From contig JAUILA010000012.1 of NCBI GenBank assembly GCA_030432655.1, positions 1 through 64,000 of the forward strand: a DNA stretch of 64,000 nucleotides, read 5' to 3'. The stretch is from Bacteroidia bacterium. Its GTDB lineage: Bacteria > Bacteroidota > Bacteroidia > Cytophagales > Cyclobacteriaceae. The notes beneath the pieces are model-generated. The model made no database searches. It worked only from the letters and a program-made list of their open reading frames with translations, and was not told the DNA's origin. The position numbers and the translations under genes are program-made. Positions 8,787 through 18,738 of this stretch are shown one piece after another; position 1 is the first letter of the stretch, and each line of letters begins with the position of its first letter.

Positions 8787-9026
8787 ATGAAATCCTTATT
8801 TAAAACAAAGCTTTCCGGATGGCTGCGAAGGATATCCTTTGCAGTAGTCCTCCGGAATTTACTTGTAGCATCGATATTGTCTGCTGCAGTTTATGCCTAT
8901 TCTCAATTGGACTTCCATGTCACAGCCCGTCTCGATGGCGAGTCAACTGAATTGACCCTGGATCAGCGAAGTCTTACCCGGTTGTTGCCAGTGCTGGTAA
9001 ACCCGGCATCTGCCCTCGGTAATTGA
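8787..9026 (+). CDS. Small single-span membrane protein in the exporter unit
   Basis: A 79-residue open frame between the ATPase and the FtsX permease, both on the same strand. It has a basic N-terminus, one hydrophobic segment (about 20-40) and a polar tail. I recognise no family. ATG 8787 is preceded by an A/C-rich stretch much like those before the neighbouring genes, and the next gene begins 25 bases after its stop, which supports it being real. The frame continues upstream into the ATPase gene, but that part is a shadow. It may be a small accessory subunit of the transporter (inference), or a chance frame. Confidence 0.5.
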   Translation: MKSLFKTKLSGWLRRISFAVVLRNLLVASILSAAVYAYSQLDFHVTARLDGESTELTLDQRSLTRLLPVLVNPASALGN

Positions 9027-9051
9027 CGAATAAAATTAAACTGACAGAAAC

Positions 9052-11469
9052 ATGTTAAGGAATTTCTTCAAGGTTGCATTTCGCAACATGGTAAAGAATA
9101 AGGTCTTTGCTACCATTAACCTGCTGGGACTGACCACAGGAATAACCGCATGTCTGTTCATTGCCTTGTATGTGGTGGATGAACTTACTTACGACCAGTT
9201 TTATCCGGAAGCGGAGAATATTTACCGGCTTCAGCTACATGGCAAACTGGGTGACCAGGAGATCCATACGGTTACGACCAATAATGTACTGGGAACCACC
9301 ATGGTGGAAAAAATTCCCGGTGTTATGCAGTCTACCCGGTTGAATGATTTTTCAGGAGAATGGACCTTTCGTAAGGGCGATCTGGTTTATTCCGAGGAAA
9401 ATATCCTGACCGCAGATTCCACGTATTTCAAAGTGTTTGAGCATCCGTTTATTGAAGGATCTCCAAAGGGGGCACTTTCCGGTCCACACAAGATGGTCAT
9501 CACAGAAAAACTGGCAGAGAAGTATTTTCCCGGAGAATCATCCGTGGGAAAGACGCTAACCCTCGGCGATGAACGGACCGAGTACCTGATCACGGGAGTC
9601 ATTGAAAATGTTCCGCACAATACCCAGCTGCGGTTTGATGCCTTGTTATCCATTGAATCCTTTGGCTGGATGAACAACCTTGAACAGGCGTGGTTCAATA
9701 ACAGTTATGTGAGCTTTGTCAAACTGGCGCCCGGCACGGATATCGACCAGGTGGTCAGTACCTTAAAGCCGATTGTAGATGAAAATATTTCTCCGCTGTT
9801 AAAGGAGTTTATGGGTAAAACCATAGAGGAGATGGAAAAGGAAGGCCAGATCTACCGCTATTACGCCATTCCCATGCTTGATGTCCATCTGCGGTCCGAT
9901 GTGGGTGATGAGTTTCAGCCGCAGGGAGATATAGACAATGTGTATATCCTGATCGCCATTGGGGTTTTCATCCTCATCATCGCGTGTATCAATTTTATGA
10001 ATCTTTCGACAGCCAAGTCAGCCGGCCGCGCAAAGGAAGTAGGATTGAGAAAAACCATGGGGTCTACAAAGGAACGGCTGGTCGGACAATTCCTGTCTGA
10101 GTCAGTACTTTACGCGGTATTGTCTACCATAGTAGCGCTGGCATTCGTTTCAATTCTCATGCCTTATTTTAATAACATTGCCGGAAAGGAACTTGGTCTC
10201 ATTAGCCTGTTGCAACCCTGGATTATAGCGGGTATTGCAGGGATAATTATCCTGATCGGAATCCTGGCCGGAACGTATCCCGCTTTTTACCTGACTTCAT
10301 TCCAGGTAACGGAAACCCTGAAAGGCAAATTGCGGAGTGGTATGCGAAGCGGAAATGTTCGGAGTTTCCTTGTTACATTCCAGTTCTGGATTTCTATCCT
10401 TCTGGTGATATGCACCTCCTTTGTTTATCAGCAGATTCGCTTCCTGCGTGATCGCAGCCTCGGGTTTGACAAGGAAAAAGTGATCATGGTGCAAAACATG
10501 CAGCGAATCGGGGTAAATGCTGAAGTATTTCAGAACAAGCTGAATTCACTCAGTGGGGTGGAGGCAACAAGTTTCTCCAATAATGTGCTTCCGGGCACCA
10601 ATAACACAACCATTTTCAGGGAAGAAGGAAAAGACGACGACCATATCCTGGGAACCTATTTTATTGACGAGGATTATCAGTCAACGCTCGGACTAGAACT
10701 TGTGGAAGGGCGATTCTTCTCTAAAGATTTTCCTACGGATACCGCCGCCGTCCTTATCAATGAAGCTGCGGTGAGGGAATTTGGTTTTGAATCACCGCTG
10801 GAAAACCGGATCATGTCGTTTAATGACGGATATCCGAAATCCATGCAGGTCATTGGTGTGCTGAAGGATTTTAATTTTGAATCAATAAAACTGAATGTGC
10901 GACCGCTCATTCTGATGCTTGATAAGAATGATGTCAATGGAGTTATGTATGTTCGTTACAGTGGGGACCCCTCTCAGGTCATTGACGAACTGGAGGCCAG
11001 CTGGGACCTCCTGGCTCAGGGTGACCCGGTTGAATTCAGTTTCCTTGACCAGCAATTTGACAGCCTGTTCAATGAGGAGCAGCGTCTTGGCCGGATTTTC
11101 ACCATATTCACTGCTCTGGGGATTCTGATTGCCTGTCTTGGGTTGTTCGGTCTTGCCTCTTTTATGGCAGAGCAACGCAGAAAGGAAATTGGTGTGCGCA
11201 AGGTGCTGGGTGCCAGCGTCTGGAATATTATCGGGAACATGACCTTCGACTTTATAAAACTGGTGGTTATTGCCTACCTCCTTGCGATTTTTCCTGCATG
11301 GTATATCACTAAGACATGGCTGGCTGATTTCCCTGTCCACATAGATATGAGTATCTGGATATTCGTCCTTGGAGGGGTTATTGCTATTGCCATTGCCTGG
11401 ATAACCGTTGGTTATCAGTCGTACCAGGCAGCCAGAGCCAACCCGGTGAAATCATTACGATACGAGTAA
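9052..11469 (+). CDS. FtsX/MacB-like ABC permease (about 800 residues, duplicated layout)
   Basis: An 805-residue permease of the kind common in Cytophagales. It has an N-terminal membrane helix (about 20-42), a large periplasmic MacB-type domain, an FtsX block of three helices (about 295-425) containing AGRAKEVGLRKTMGSTKERL, another helix, a second periplasmic domain and a second FtsX block at the C-terminus (RRKEIGVRKVLGAS). The repeated EIGVRKxxG motif after a helix is the coupling-helix region that contacts the ATPase. It ends the hlyD-ATPase-permease unit and is followed by a terminator. Substrate unknown: family members move peptides, lipoproteins or lipids. Confidence 0.93.
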   Translation: MLRNFFKVAFRNMVKNKVFATINLLGLTTGITACLFIALYVVDELTYDQFYPEAENIYRLQLHGKLGDQEIHTVTTNNVLGTTMVEKIPGVMQSTRLNDFSGEWTFRKGDLVYSEENILTADSTYFKVFEHPFIEGSPKGALSGPHKMVITEKLAEKYFPGESSVGKTLTLGDERTEYLITGVIENVPHNTQLRFDALLSIESFGWMNNLEQAWFNNSYVSFVKLAPGTDIDQVVSTLKPIVDENISPLLKEFMGKTIEEMEKEGQIYRYYAIPMLDVHLRSDVGDEFQPQGDIDNVYILIAIGVFILIIACINFMNLSTAKSAGRAKEVGLRKTMGSTKERLVGQFLSESVLYAVLSTIVALAFVSILMPYFNNIAGKELGLISLLQPWIIAGIAGIIILIGILAGTYPAFYLTSFQVTETLKGKLRSGMRSGNVRSFLVTFQFWISILLVICTSFVYQQIRFLRDRSLGFDKEKVIMVQNMQRIGVNAEVFQNKLNSLSGVEATSFSNNVLPGTNNTTIFREEGKDDDHILGTYFIDEDYQSTLGLELVEGRFFSKDFPTDTAAVLINEAAVREFGFESPLENRIMSFNDGYPKSMQVIGVLKDFNFESIKLNVRPLILMLDKNDVNGVMYVRYSGDPSQVIDELEASWDLLAQGDPVEFSFLDQQFDSLFNEEQRLGRIFTIFTALGILIACLGLFGLASFMAEQRRKEIGVRKVLGASVWNIIGNMTFDFIKLVVIAYLLAIFPAWYITKTWLADFPVHIDMSIWIFVLGGVIAIAIAWITVGYQSYQAARANPVKSLRYE

Positions 11470-11495
11470 ATTTCCTAACCTGTGATTTACTGTAG

Positions 11496-11526
11496 AATCC
11501 CGTGCCAGCTGGTGCGGGATTTTTTT
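11496..11526 (+). terminator. Rho-independent terminator of the hlyD-ATPase-permease unit
   Basis: Stem AATCCCG/CGGGATT followed by a run of T, 26 bases after the permease stop. Confidence 0.85.
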
Positions 11527-11606
11527 AACCTTTCCTTCCTCCTGTCTGCCTGAGGTTTATTTAAAAATATGTAGTAGCTTGGCCGGCGTAACCAAAAAGG
11601 CTACCT

Positions 11607-12662
11607 ATGAATGCATTACTGGAAAAATCCACCTTTGGAACATTGCCTGACGGCAGGGTTATAGACAAGTTTGTTTTGTCTAATGCAAATGGTATGAAAA
11701 TGGAAGTGATTACCTACGGCGGGATTATTACTTCATTGCAAGTGCCTGACCGAAACGGGGTATCAGGTGATATAGTTCTGGGGTTTGACAGCCTGGAGGA
11801 GTACCTGGATGAACATCCGTATTTCGGTGCCATTATCGGGAGGTTCGGCAACCGGATCAGTAATGGAAGTTTTACACTTGATGGCAGGGAATATCACCTG
11901 GCAAAGAACCTGGGTAAACATCATCTTCACGGCGGAACAGAGGGATTTGATCGTAAAGTATGGAACGCAGAAATCATTGAAGCAAAAGCGGGTACCGGCC
12001 TGCAGTTATCGTATACCAGTCCGGACGGAGAAGAAGGATATCCCGGAAATCTCAGTGTTAAGGTGACCTACATCCTCACGGAAGACGATTCACTGATCAT
12101 TCGATATGACGCGGCTTCAGATGCCACAACAGTTCTTAACCTCACCCAGCATTCGTATTTTAACCTTAACGGGGTCAATTCAGATATTCATGATCACCTG
12201 GCAGAATTTAAATCGCAATCTATTGTTGAAACGGACGAGGACCTGATTCCTACCGGTCGTATTATCGGGATATCGGGAACTCCTTTCGATTTCAGTAGTA
12301 AGAAAGCGGTCGGACGGGATATTGACACCAATAATCCGCTCCTCCTGGCGGCCGGTGGATACGATCATTGTTATGTGCTTGATAAGGATGAGGAAGATCT
12401 TTTACATTGCGCCAGTGTTCATGACCCGGAATCAGGAAGAACAATGGATGTCTTTACGACTGAACCGGGTTTCCAGTTCTATACGGCTAATTCGTTAGGA
12501 AAAATGCAGGGGAAAGGAAAGGAATATAACCGGAGAATGGCTTTTTGCATAGAAACACAACACTTTCCCGATTCACCAAACCGCCCGGAATTCCCATCCA
12601 CGCGGCTTAATCCGGGTAAGCCATTTACCTCGGAGACCCGATACGTATTCACTTCAAAATAA
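11607..12662 (+). CDS. galM: Aldose 1-epimerase (mutarotase)
   Basis: Interconverts alpha and beta anomers of hexoses, feeding the Leloir and other sugar pathways. The 351-residue length is typical. Family landmarks are GRFGNRISNGSF (about 78-88), the HHLHGG stretch with catalytic-site H106, the acid H182 in TQHSYFNL, and the late TTEPGFQFYTAN segment carrying the catalytic glutamate. No signal peptide, so it is cytoplasmic. A glycosyltransferase follows after 11 bases and may be co-transcribed; no other sugar-utilisation genes are nearby. Confidence 0.95.
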   Translation: MNALLEKSTFGTLPDGRVIDKFVLSNANGMKMEVITYGGIITSLQVPDRNGVSGDIVLGFDSLEEYLDEHPYFGAIIGRFGNRISNGSFTLDGREYHLAKNLGKHHLHGGTEGFDRKVWNAEIIEAKAGTGLQLSYTSPDGEEGYPGNLSVKVTYILTEDDSLIIRYDAASDATTVLNLTQHSYFNLNGVNSDIHDHLAEFKSQSIVETDEDLIPTGRIIGISGTPFDFSSKKAVGRDIDTNNPLLLAAGGYDHCYVLDKDEEDLLHCASVHDPESGRTMDVFTTEPGFQFYTANSLGKMQGKGKEYNRRMAFCIETQHFPDSPNRPEFPSTRLNPGKPFTSETRYVFTSK

Positions 12663-12673
12663 GACGTTTACAA

Positions 12674-13744
12674 ATGAATGTTCTTCTGGCTGGTCCGAAT
12701 ATTTATGACCCAAACAGGTTAGGAGGCATCATCACCGTGGCCAATACTACTCTTGCCCTATTTCCCGGTATGGAATACTTCGCCAGGAGCGGGGAGAAAG
12801 GTAAAGGCAAAGTTGCCGCACTTCGGGAATTTTATAGTATTGTGCTGAAATTCAGGGAGAGGGTGGCACGTGGTGATATTGATGTACTCCATATTAATTC
12901 TGCCCTGGAGCGAAGTGCCATGCTTCGTGACAGTATATTTATGCGCATTGCCAGCAAACATAATATACCTGTTGTTCTTCATTTACACGGCGGGAAATTT
13001 TTTACCTACAAGCCAGATTTTGCTACGAATCTGTTAATGAGACAGATGCTGACATCTGCAGATCAGATCATCGTTCTGGGTAAAGCGGAGAAAGAAATTC
13101 TAACAGGAAAATACGGAATGAAGATGGTTCACATTCTGCAGAATGCCCTGGACTTCTCACAAGTTCCTGCCAAAGCCACAAAGCTGCAGCGAACGCCGCT
13201 CTGCTTTATCTATCTCGGAAGAATTGATGACTACAAAGGACTTGAAGATATTCTCTATGCCATGAAGGGTTTGAAGAAAAAGAACATTCCTTTCAGGTAC
13301 AAACTTTGTGGAAACGGACCGCTTACGGAGAACTACACGGAGAAGTGCAGGAATGAACTGGGTGATTGTTTTGAATTCGGCGGAGTTGTCCGTGGTGATA
13401 AAAAGTGGCAGGCACTCAATGAAAGCGATGTGTTTTTGCTTCCATCGCTGTACGAAGGACTACCGATGTCCCTGCTGGAGGCTATGGCCGTCGGCTGTCT
13501 GTGTATAACTACGGCAGTAGGGTCTATTCCGGAAGTTGTCCATCACCGGGAGAATGGGCTGATAGTGCCTAAGCAGGATCCGGAAGCGCTGCAATCATTA
13601 ATGGAAATCATTTGCAACAATCCTTCCGAATTCAGCGAAATGGCCGAAAAAGGTAAGCTGGCCGTCGAGAAACGGTTTAACGGCCAGGTTTTTAAAGAGT
13701 CTCTCAGAAAAATTTACCAGGAGGTGATCAAACCACCACATTGA
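12674..13744 (+). CDS. Family 4-type (GT-B) glycosyltransferase
   Basis: 356 residues with a two-Rossmann GT-B layout. The N-terminal acceptor domain begins [16 protein letters not shown]. The C-terminal donor domain has [16 protein letters not shown] and the E-x7-E motif in [15 protein letters not shown], used by retaining GT4 enzymes to hold the sugar-nucleotide. It probably transfers a hexose during cell-surface glycan or exopolysaccharide synthesis, but no such cluster surrounds it, so donor and acceptor are unknown. Its last 17 bases overlap the 3-prime end of leuS tail to tail. Confidence 0.9.
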   Translation: MNVLLAGPNIYDPNRLGGIITVANTTLALFPGMEYFARSGEKGKGKVAALREFYSIVLKFRERVARGDIDVLHINSALERSAMLRDSIFMRIASKHNIPVVLHLHGGKFFTYKPDFATNLLMRQMLTSADQIIVLGKAEKEILTGKYGMKMVHILQNALDFSQVPAKATKLQRTPLCFIYLGRIDDYKGLEDILYAMKGLKKKNIPFRYKLCGNGPLTENYTEKCRNELGDCFEFGGVVRGDKKWQALNESDVFLLPSLYEGLPMSLLEAMAVGCLCITTAVGSIPEVVHHRENGLIVPKQDPEALQSLMEIICNNPSEFSEMAEKGKLAVEKRFNGQVFKESLRKIYQEVIKPPH

Positions 13745-16499
13745 CAATTTTGTGGGGTACCACAATCACCTTTTTAGGTTCCTTGCCTTCCAGCCATTTC
13801 CTGACGACATCAGAAGCCAATACTTCAGTGGTGATCTGTTCACGGGTCATGTCAAGAGAAAAACTCATTTTTGTCCTCATTTTCCCGTTTACGGATATCG
13901 GGTATTCATGACTTTCCTCAACGAGATATTTCTCATCAAACAACGGGTAATCAGCCGTGGTAATACTTTCCGTATGCCCGAGTTTTCGCCAGATCTCTTC
14001 CGTAATGTGCGGTGCATAAGGCGAAATCACAATAGCAAGGGGTTCGAGGATCTCGTGCTTATCACATTTCATTGAAGTAAGCTCATTTACACAAATCATG
14101 AATTCGCTCACACTTGTATTGAAGGAGAGCCGCTCAATATCCTCCTGGGCCTTTTTTATGGTCCTGTGCAATACCTTTAATTCCTGATCGGTTGCCTTTT
14201 CCGCGGTCACGCAGAATTCATCCTGATCATCATGAAAGAGGTTCCAGAACTTGCGCAGGAATTTAAAAACGCCGTCAATGCCATTCGTATTCCACGGCTT
14301 AAACTGCTCGATCGGGCCGAGAAACATTTCATACAGTCTCAGGGTATCTGCCCCGTACTGCTCAACAATATCATCAGGATTCACCACATTGTAGTATCGC
14401 TTAGACATTTTTTCTATCTCGTGCCCGCACACGTACGTCCCGTCATCCTCCAGAATGAACTCGGCATTGGAAAAGTCAGGTCTCCATTTCCTGAACTTCT
14501 CAACATCCAGGACATCATTATCCACGATATTGACATCCACATGCATGGCGATGGTATCATATTCCTTGCGCCTGGAGAATGTAACGAAGGTGTCGGATTC
14601 CTTTACCCGGTAAACGAAATTGGATCTGCCCTGGATCATTCCCTGGTTAATGAGTTTCCTGAACGGCTCTTCCACATTTACATAGCCGCGGTCCTTCAGG
14701 AATTTGGTCCAGAAGCGGGAATAAAGCAGGTGGCCTGTGGCATGTTCAGATCCGCCAATATACAGGTCCACATTCTCCCAGTAATCAAGAGCGCTCTTCC
14801 CTGCAAATTCCTTGTCATTATCGGCGTCCATGTAACGGAAGAAGTACCAGCTCGATCCTGCCCACCCGGGCATTGTGCTAAGTTCAAGCGGGTGCCCGTC
14901 TTCTGTTTTCCAGTCTTCGGCCCTGCCAAGCGGTGGATCTCCGTCTTCAGTAGGAAGGTATTTATCCACCTCGGGAAGCACTAAAGGCAACTGTGCTTCA
15001 TCCAGCAATTCGGGCAGGCCATCCTTGAAATATACAGGCAATGGTTCGCCCCAATAGCGTTGACGCGTGAATATGGCATCACGCATCCGGTAATTAACTT
15101 TCGCTTTGCCGATCTGGCGCTTTTCTACTTCTTCAACACCCCGCTGCATGGCTTCCATGGGCGACAGGCCATTCAGAAAATCTGAGTTGATCACCACCCC
15201 TTCTTTGGTGGGGTCCGCCTGCTGGCTAATATCGGCTTGCTCGTTAATGGGAATGATGGGAAGCCCGAAATGGCGGGCGAAATCATAGTCGCGCTGATCG
15301 CCGGCCGGAACGGCCATGACCGCGCCTGTTCCGTATCCTGAAAGAACATAATCAGCCACCCAGATCGGAATTTCATCCCCGCTGAACGGGTGAATGGCAT
15401 AAGCGCCCGTAAAGACTCCGGATATTGTTTTTACATCCATCTGGCGTTCACGCTCGGAGCGGTTAATGGCCTGGGCAACATAGCCGTCGACATCCCCGCG
15501 CTGTTCATCAGTGGTTATCTCACTGACGATTTCACTTTCCGGAGCAAGAACCAGGAAGGATACTCCAAAGACGGTGTCAACGCGAGTTGTGAATACTTTA
15601 ATTTTCTCCTCATGGTTCAGGATGGCAAAGTCGAGTTCCGCTCCGATAGATTTACCGATCCAGTTGCGCTGCATTTCCTTAAGCGGTTCCGGCCAGTCGA
15701 TGGTGTCGAGTCCGGTCAGCAGGCGGTCAGCGTAGGCGGTGATTCTCATCATCCACTGTAACATTTTCTTTCTTTCCACAGGATGGCCACCCCGCTCTGA
15801 ATACCCGTCCTTGACCTCGTCATTGGATAAAACCGTGCCCAACGCAGGACACCAGTTGACCATCATTTCAGCAAGGTAGGTGAGGCGGTATTTCAGAAGT
15901 ATCTTATCCTTTTCCTTCTGATCCCATGACCTCCATTCCTCAGCTGAGAAATCCGGTGTATCCTCATCGCAAGCCGCGTGTAGGTTTTCGTTCCCTTTAA
16001 TCTCAAAGATTTCGGTTAATTCATCTATACCACGGGCTTTGTCCTCATCCTGATCGTACCAGCTGTTGAACAGCTGCATGAATATCCATTGCGTCCATTT
16101 GTAGAACGAAGGATCACTGGTTTGTACTTCACGGCTCCAGTCAAAGGAGAAGCCAATGTTTTGAAGCTGCTCCTTGTAGCGCTTGATATTGCTGGCAGTA
16201 GTTAAAGCAGGGTGCTGGCCGGTTTCAATGGCGTACTGTTCCGCAGGCAGTCCGAATGAATCAAACCCCATTGGGTGCAGAACGTTAAATCCTTTCAGAC
16301 GCTTGAAACGGCTGACAATATCCGATGCAATGTAGCCCAGGGGGTGCCCCACATGCAATCCGGCACCGGAGGGGTAGGGGAACATGTCAAGAACATAGTA
16401 TTTCGGGGCATCCGAATCATTGCTGACTTTGTAAATATCATTCTCCTTCCAGTAGGATCTCCACTTTTCTTCTATTTCACGAAAATTATAATGTGCCAT
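13728..16499 (-). CDS. leuS: Leucyl-tRNA synthetase
   Basis: Charges tRNA-Leu with leucine. The 923-residue class I enzyme has the HIGH-type motif in [16 protein letters not shown] (about 43-58), the CP1 editing domain ([12 protein letters not shown]), the [10 protein letters not shown] segment, and KMSKR in the place of KMSKS in the catalytic domain, then an alpha-helical anticodon-binding region. The frame extends nine codons upstream, but ATG 16499 matches the family start [13 protein letters not shown]. It follows the J-domain gene and has its own candidate promoter. No leucine-rich leader or T-box is visible. Confidence 0.98.
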   Translation of the reverse strand: MAHYNFREIEEKWRSYWKENDIYKVSNDSDAPKYYVLDMFPYPSGAGLHVGHPLGYIASDIVSRFKRLKGFNVLHPMGFDSFGLPAEQYAIETGQHPALTTASNIKRYKEQLQNIGFSFDWSREVQTSDPSFYKWTQWIFMQLFNSWYDQDEDKARGIDELTEIFEIKGNENLHAACDEDTPDFSAEEWRSWDQKEKDKILLKYRLTYLAEMMVNWCPALGTVLSNDEVKDGYSERGGHPVERKKMLQWMMRITAYADRLLTGLDTIDWPEPLKEMQRNWIGKSIGAELDFAILNHEEKIKVFTTRVDTVFGVSFLVLAPESEIVSEITTDEQRGDVDGYVAQAINRSERERQMDVKTISGVFTGAYAIHPFSGDEIPIWVADYVLSGYGTGAVMAVPAGDQRDYDFARHFGLPIIPINEQADISQQADPTKEGVVINSDFLNGLSPMEAMQRGVEEVEKRQIGKAKVNYRMRDAIFTRQRYWGEPLPVYFKDGLPELLDEAQLPLVLPEVDKYLPTEDGDPPLGRAEDWKTEDGHPLELSTMPGWAGSSWYFFRYMDADNDKEFAGKSALDYWENVDLYIGGSEHATGHLLYSRFWTKFLKDRGYVNVEEPFRKLINQGMIQGRSNFVYRVKESDTFVTFSRRKEYDTIAMHVDVNIVDNDVLDVEKFRKWRPDFSNAEFILEDDGTYVCGHEIEKMSKRYYNVVNPDDIVEQYGADTLRLYEMFLGPIEQFKPWNTNGIDGVFKFLRKFWNLFHDDQDEFCVTAEKATDQELKVLHRTIKKAQEDIERLSFNTSVSEFMICVNELTSMKCDKHEILEPLAIVISPYAPHITEEIWRKLGHTESITTADYPLFDEKYLVEESHEYPISVNGKMRTKMSFSLDMTREQITTEVLASDVVRKWLEGKEPKKVIVVPHKIVNVVV

Positions 16500-16525
16500 T
16501 TGTGAACCATTGCATGTTGAAGGCA

Positions 16526-16533
16526 CAAAATTA
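16526..16533 (-). promoter_or_regulatory. leuS promoter -7 box with adjacent hairpin
   Basis: Minus-strand TAATTTTG matches TAnnTTTG, 26 bases before the leuS ATG. Just upstream a perfect 6-base inverted repeat ACCAGA-N5-TCTGGT (16533-16549) could be a weak terminator for the J-domain gene or an operator. No good -33 box is seen. Confidence 0.4.
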
Positions 16534-16572
16534 CCAGATTTAGTCTGGTTCGCCAGACACCACCCTGAAAAT

Positions 16573-17376
16573 CTATGTAGTCATGACGATCATGACCATG
16601 GTGATCACCAGAAAAACCCCTGTAACCAGGCAAACATTGAAGTCAAATACAACTTCCTGGCGGAAGAAGGAGGCGAGCGAGCTGAATACGAAAAGAAGGA
16701 TGGGAAAGAAAGAAAGGTTAGCGTGCAACAGGACTATTGGCTTCATGGTTATACCGTCATCCAGCGTAATTTTTTTCGGGAAATGAAAAATATACGTCTT
16801 CTCCACCAAAATCCTTCCCTCGGTAAGAATAACCGTTTTCATACCCGACTGCACTTCCATACGGGTACCTTCATTCGTATAGATCAATTGAGACCTGCCG
16901 TGATCCTGTCCGGTCCGCGCCCCGGGAAGTACGTAAGACTGGGCGAGGGTCTCCTCTGAGTGCATGGAAGGTGCCGCATAATCAATAAACAGTAACATCG
17001 CGAGCGCAAAACCTATCCATGCGACTCCATAGGCATATTTCATGTACGGGCGCACAAGATCAGCCTGCCGGAGGGGCGGGGCCGACCGGTAACTCGCCGG
17101 ATTGCGCCGGTGCGCGGCAGCCGGTCGTTGCCTGTTCTCATACGGGGGATACTGGTTGCTTGTCTGGTATCCTACCTGCAGGCTTCTGTCATAGGCGGCG
17201 CGTCGCGCAGGATCAGAAAGGATCTGATAGCTCTCGCTGATGTACTGGAAAAGAGCGTGTGCCCGGTCGGACTTATTAATGTCCGGGTGATACATTTTGG
17301 CAAGTCGTTTATAGGCAGCTTTAATTTCAGCCTGACTGGCCTCGGGTCGCACTTCCAGCACCTTGTAATGATCCAT
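16573..17376 (-). CDS. Membrane-anchored J-domain protein
   Basis: 267 residues. Residues 1-66 are a J-domain with the HPD tripeptide ([10 protein letters not shown]), which in this family stimulates the ATPase of a DnaK-type Hsp70. The DnaJ glycine/cysteine-rich zinc domains are absent. A proline/arginine-rich linker is followed by a membrane helix (about 113-132) and two more near the C-terminus (about 215-265), so the J-domain is probably displayed at the membrane. It starts 9 bases after HK2 ends, in the RR2-HK2 direction, so it may be the third gene of that unit. What the membrane part recruits DnaK to is unknown. Confidence 0.88.
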   Translation of the reverse strand: MDHYKVLEVRPEASQAEIKAAYKRLAKMYHPDINKSDRAHALFQYISESYQILSDPARRAAYDRSLQVGYQTSNQYPPYENRQRPAAAHRRNPASYRSAPPLRQADLVRPYMKYAYGVAWIGFALAMLLFIDYAAPSMHSEETLAQSYVLPGARTGQDHGRSQLIYTNEGTRMEVQSGMKTVILTEGRILVEKTYIFHFPKKITLDDGITMKPIVLLHANLSFFPILLFVFSSLASFFRQEVVFDFNVCLVTGVFLVITMVMIVMTT

Positions 17377-17385
17377 CGGCAGTTA

Positions 17386-18738
17386 TTAATTATTGAAAGG
17401 TATAAAAATTGAACAAATTGTTCCCTTGTTAACGTCTGATTCCAGCCGGATAGTGCCCCCGTGGGCATGTAAAATCTGCCTGGAAAGACTCAGTCCGATT
17501 CCTGAACCTGAATTTTTTGTAGTGAAGAACGGAACAAATACTTCTTTTAGCTCTTCCCGGGAAATGCCTTCCCCGTTGTCTTCAATTTTAAGGCAGTGAA
17601 ATCCGTTTTCTTCGCGAAGCTCAATCCGGATCTCCGGATTTGCAGTATTCTCCAGCGCTTCAATGGCATTCTTCAGTACATTGATCAGGGCCTGTTCGGC
17701 CAGGACCGGGTCGGCTTCAATCGGACGGGTGTTTACAAAGTCCAGCTCTGTCCGGATGTTCTTTGCCTTAAGTTCCTGGCTGAATAGTGAAAGCAACCGG
17801 CCGATGAATTCACGCGGGTCAAGCGATTGCACGGATGGTTTTCCGACGCGTGTTAGCTGACGGTAATTTTCGACAAAGACAAGCAGCCCTTCACTTCGCC
17901 GGTTAATGGTCTGTAAGGAATAAGTCAGGTCTTCCAGTTGCGAGGGCGTGATGTCATTGATGGCTTTTATTTTTCCATCCTGCAAAAGCTGGCTGTGCAT
18001 GGATTCCGAAAGCGATGCGATCGGTGTTACCGAATTCATGATCTCATGCGTGAGAATCCTAATAAGCCTTGTCCATGACTCTATTTCCTTGGCATCAAGT
18101 GCCTCCCGGATGTCATGAAAAACGACCAGTCGAAATTCAACGTCGTCCATTTTTAGCCGGGTACTACGTAACGACAGGCTTACAGGCCGGTTTCGGATAA
18201 GTAATTCGAAAATAGAATCATGCTCATCGCCGACAGCCCTGATCTGCTTCACCAGCGAAGGGTGGACTTTTTCAAGTGCCAGGAGGCTGTGAACTCTGCC
18301 TGTACCCAGCAGGTCACCGGCTTTCCGGTTCATCTGGTATATCTCATCATCCGGGGAAATACTGAGGATTCCAGCGTTCAGGCGGTCAAATGCCATTTCA
18401 AGAAACTGGTGATGGCTTTCCTGACCGGACCTTTTTTCCCTAGCCTGGAGAATTACTTCCTGGAAGCTTTTGTTCAATTGATGAATACCCCCTTTTCCTT
18501 CCTTGAAAGGAAACCGGATGGTATAGTCCTCATTTTTCAATGACTGGACAAAGAGGGTAAGCTGCCGGCTTGTATAATGCAGGAACCAGAATAGTTCTCC
18601 CGCTGAAATTCCAAACAGAACAAGGAGAATAAACCGGTTGATAATAATCCGGTCATCCATAAAAGCGAGCAGGGTCAGGGTAATCACGATGGTCAGTAAG
18701 ACCAGACGAATCAATATTTTAATGGAATAATACTTCAT
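17386..18738 (-). CDS. Sensor histidine kinase HK2
   Basis: A 450-residue paralogue of HK1 with the same plan. Two membrane helices (about 7-27 and 35-55) are joined by a short loop (DDRIIINR). A PAS-like region (about 105-205) follows, then H231 in ILTHEIMNSVTPIASL, N box LKNAIEAL, G1 DNGEGI and G2 TKNSGSGIGLSLS. Its start overlaps the RR2 stop by 4 bases. As for HK1, no extracytoplasmic sensor exists, so the signal must arise in the membrane, from a partner protein, or in the PAS domain. The two FtsX-like permeases at 20241 and 22648, divergent from this pair, are the natural partners. Confidence 0.93.
   Translation of the reverse strand: MKYYSIKILIRLVLLTIVITLTLLAFMDDRIIINRFILLVLFGISAGELFWFLHYTSRQLTLFVQSLKNEDYTIRFPFKEGKGGIHQLNKSFQEVILQAREKRSGQESHHQFLEMAFDRLNAGILSISPDDEIYQMNRKAGDLLGTGRVHSLLALEKVHPSLVKQIRAVGDEHDSIFELLIRNRPVSLSLRSTRLKMDDVEFRLVVFHDIREALDAKEIESWTRLIRILTHEIMNSVTPIASLSESMHSQLLQDGKIKAINDITPSQLEDLTYSLQTINRRSEGLLVFVENYRQLTRVGKPSVQSLDPREFIGRLLSLFSQELKAKNIRTELDFVNTRPIEADPVLAEQALINVLKNAIEALENTANPEIRIELREENGFHCLKIEDNGEGISREELKEVFVPFFTTKNSGSGIGLSLSRQILHAHGGTIRLESDVNKGTICSIFIPFNN

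Noticed and set aside
11572-11600. TAGCTTGG as a promoter for galM
   Set aside because: Only a partial match to TAnnTTTG with no -33 box; not strong enough to list.
14232-14984. A 250-codon plus-strand open frame
   Set aside because: It lies wholly antisense to leuS, which is certain; its product has no family character and no promoter or gene-like spacing.
16500-16572. A leucine leader peptide or T-box before leuS
   Set aside because: Only 73 bases separate the genes; there is no Leu-rich short frame and no T-box-like structure.
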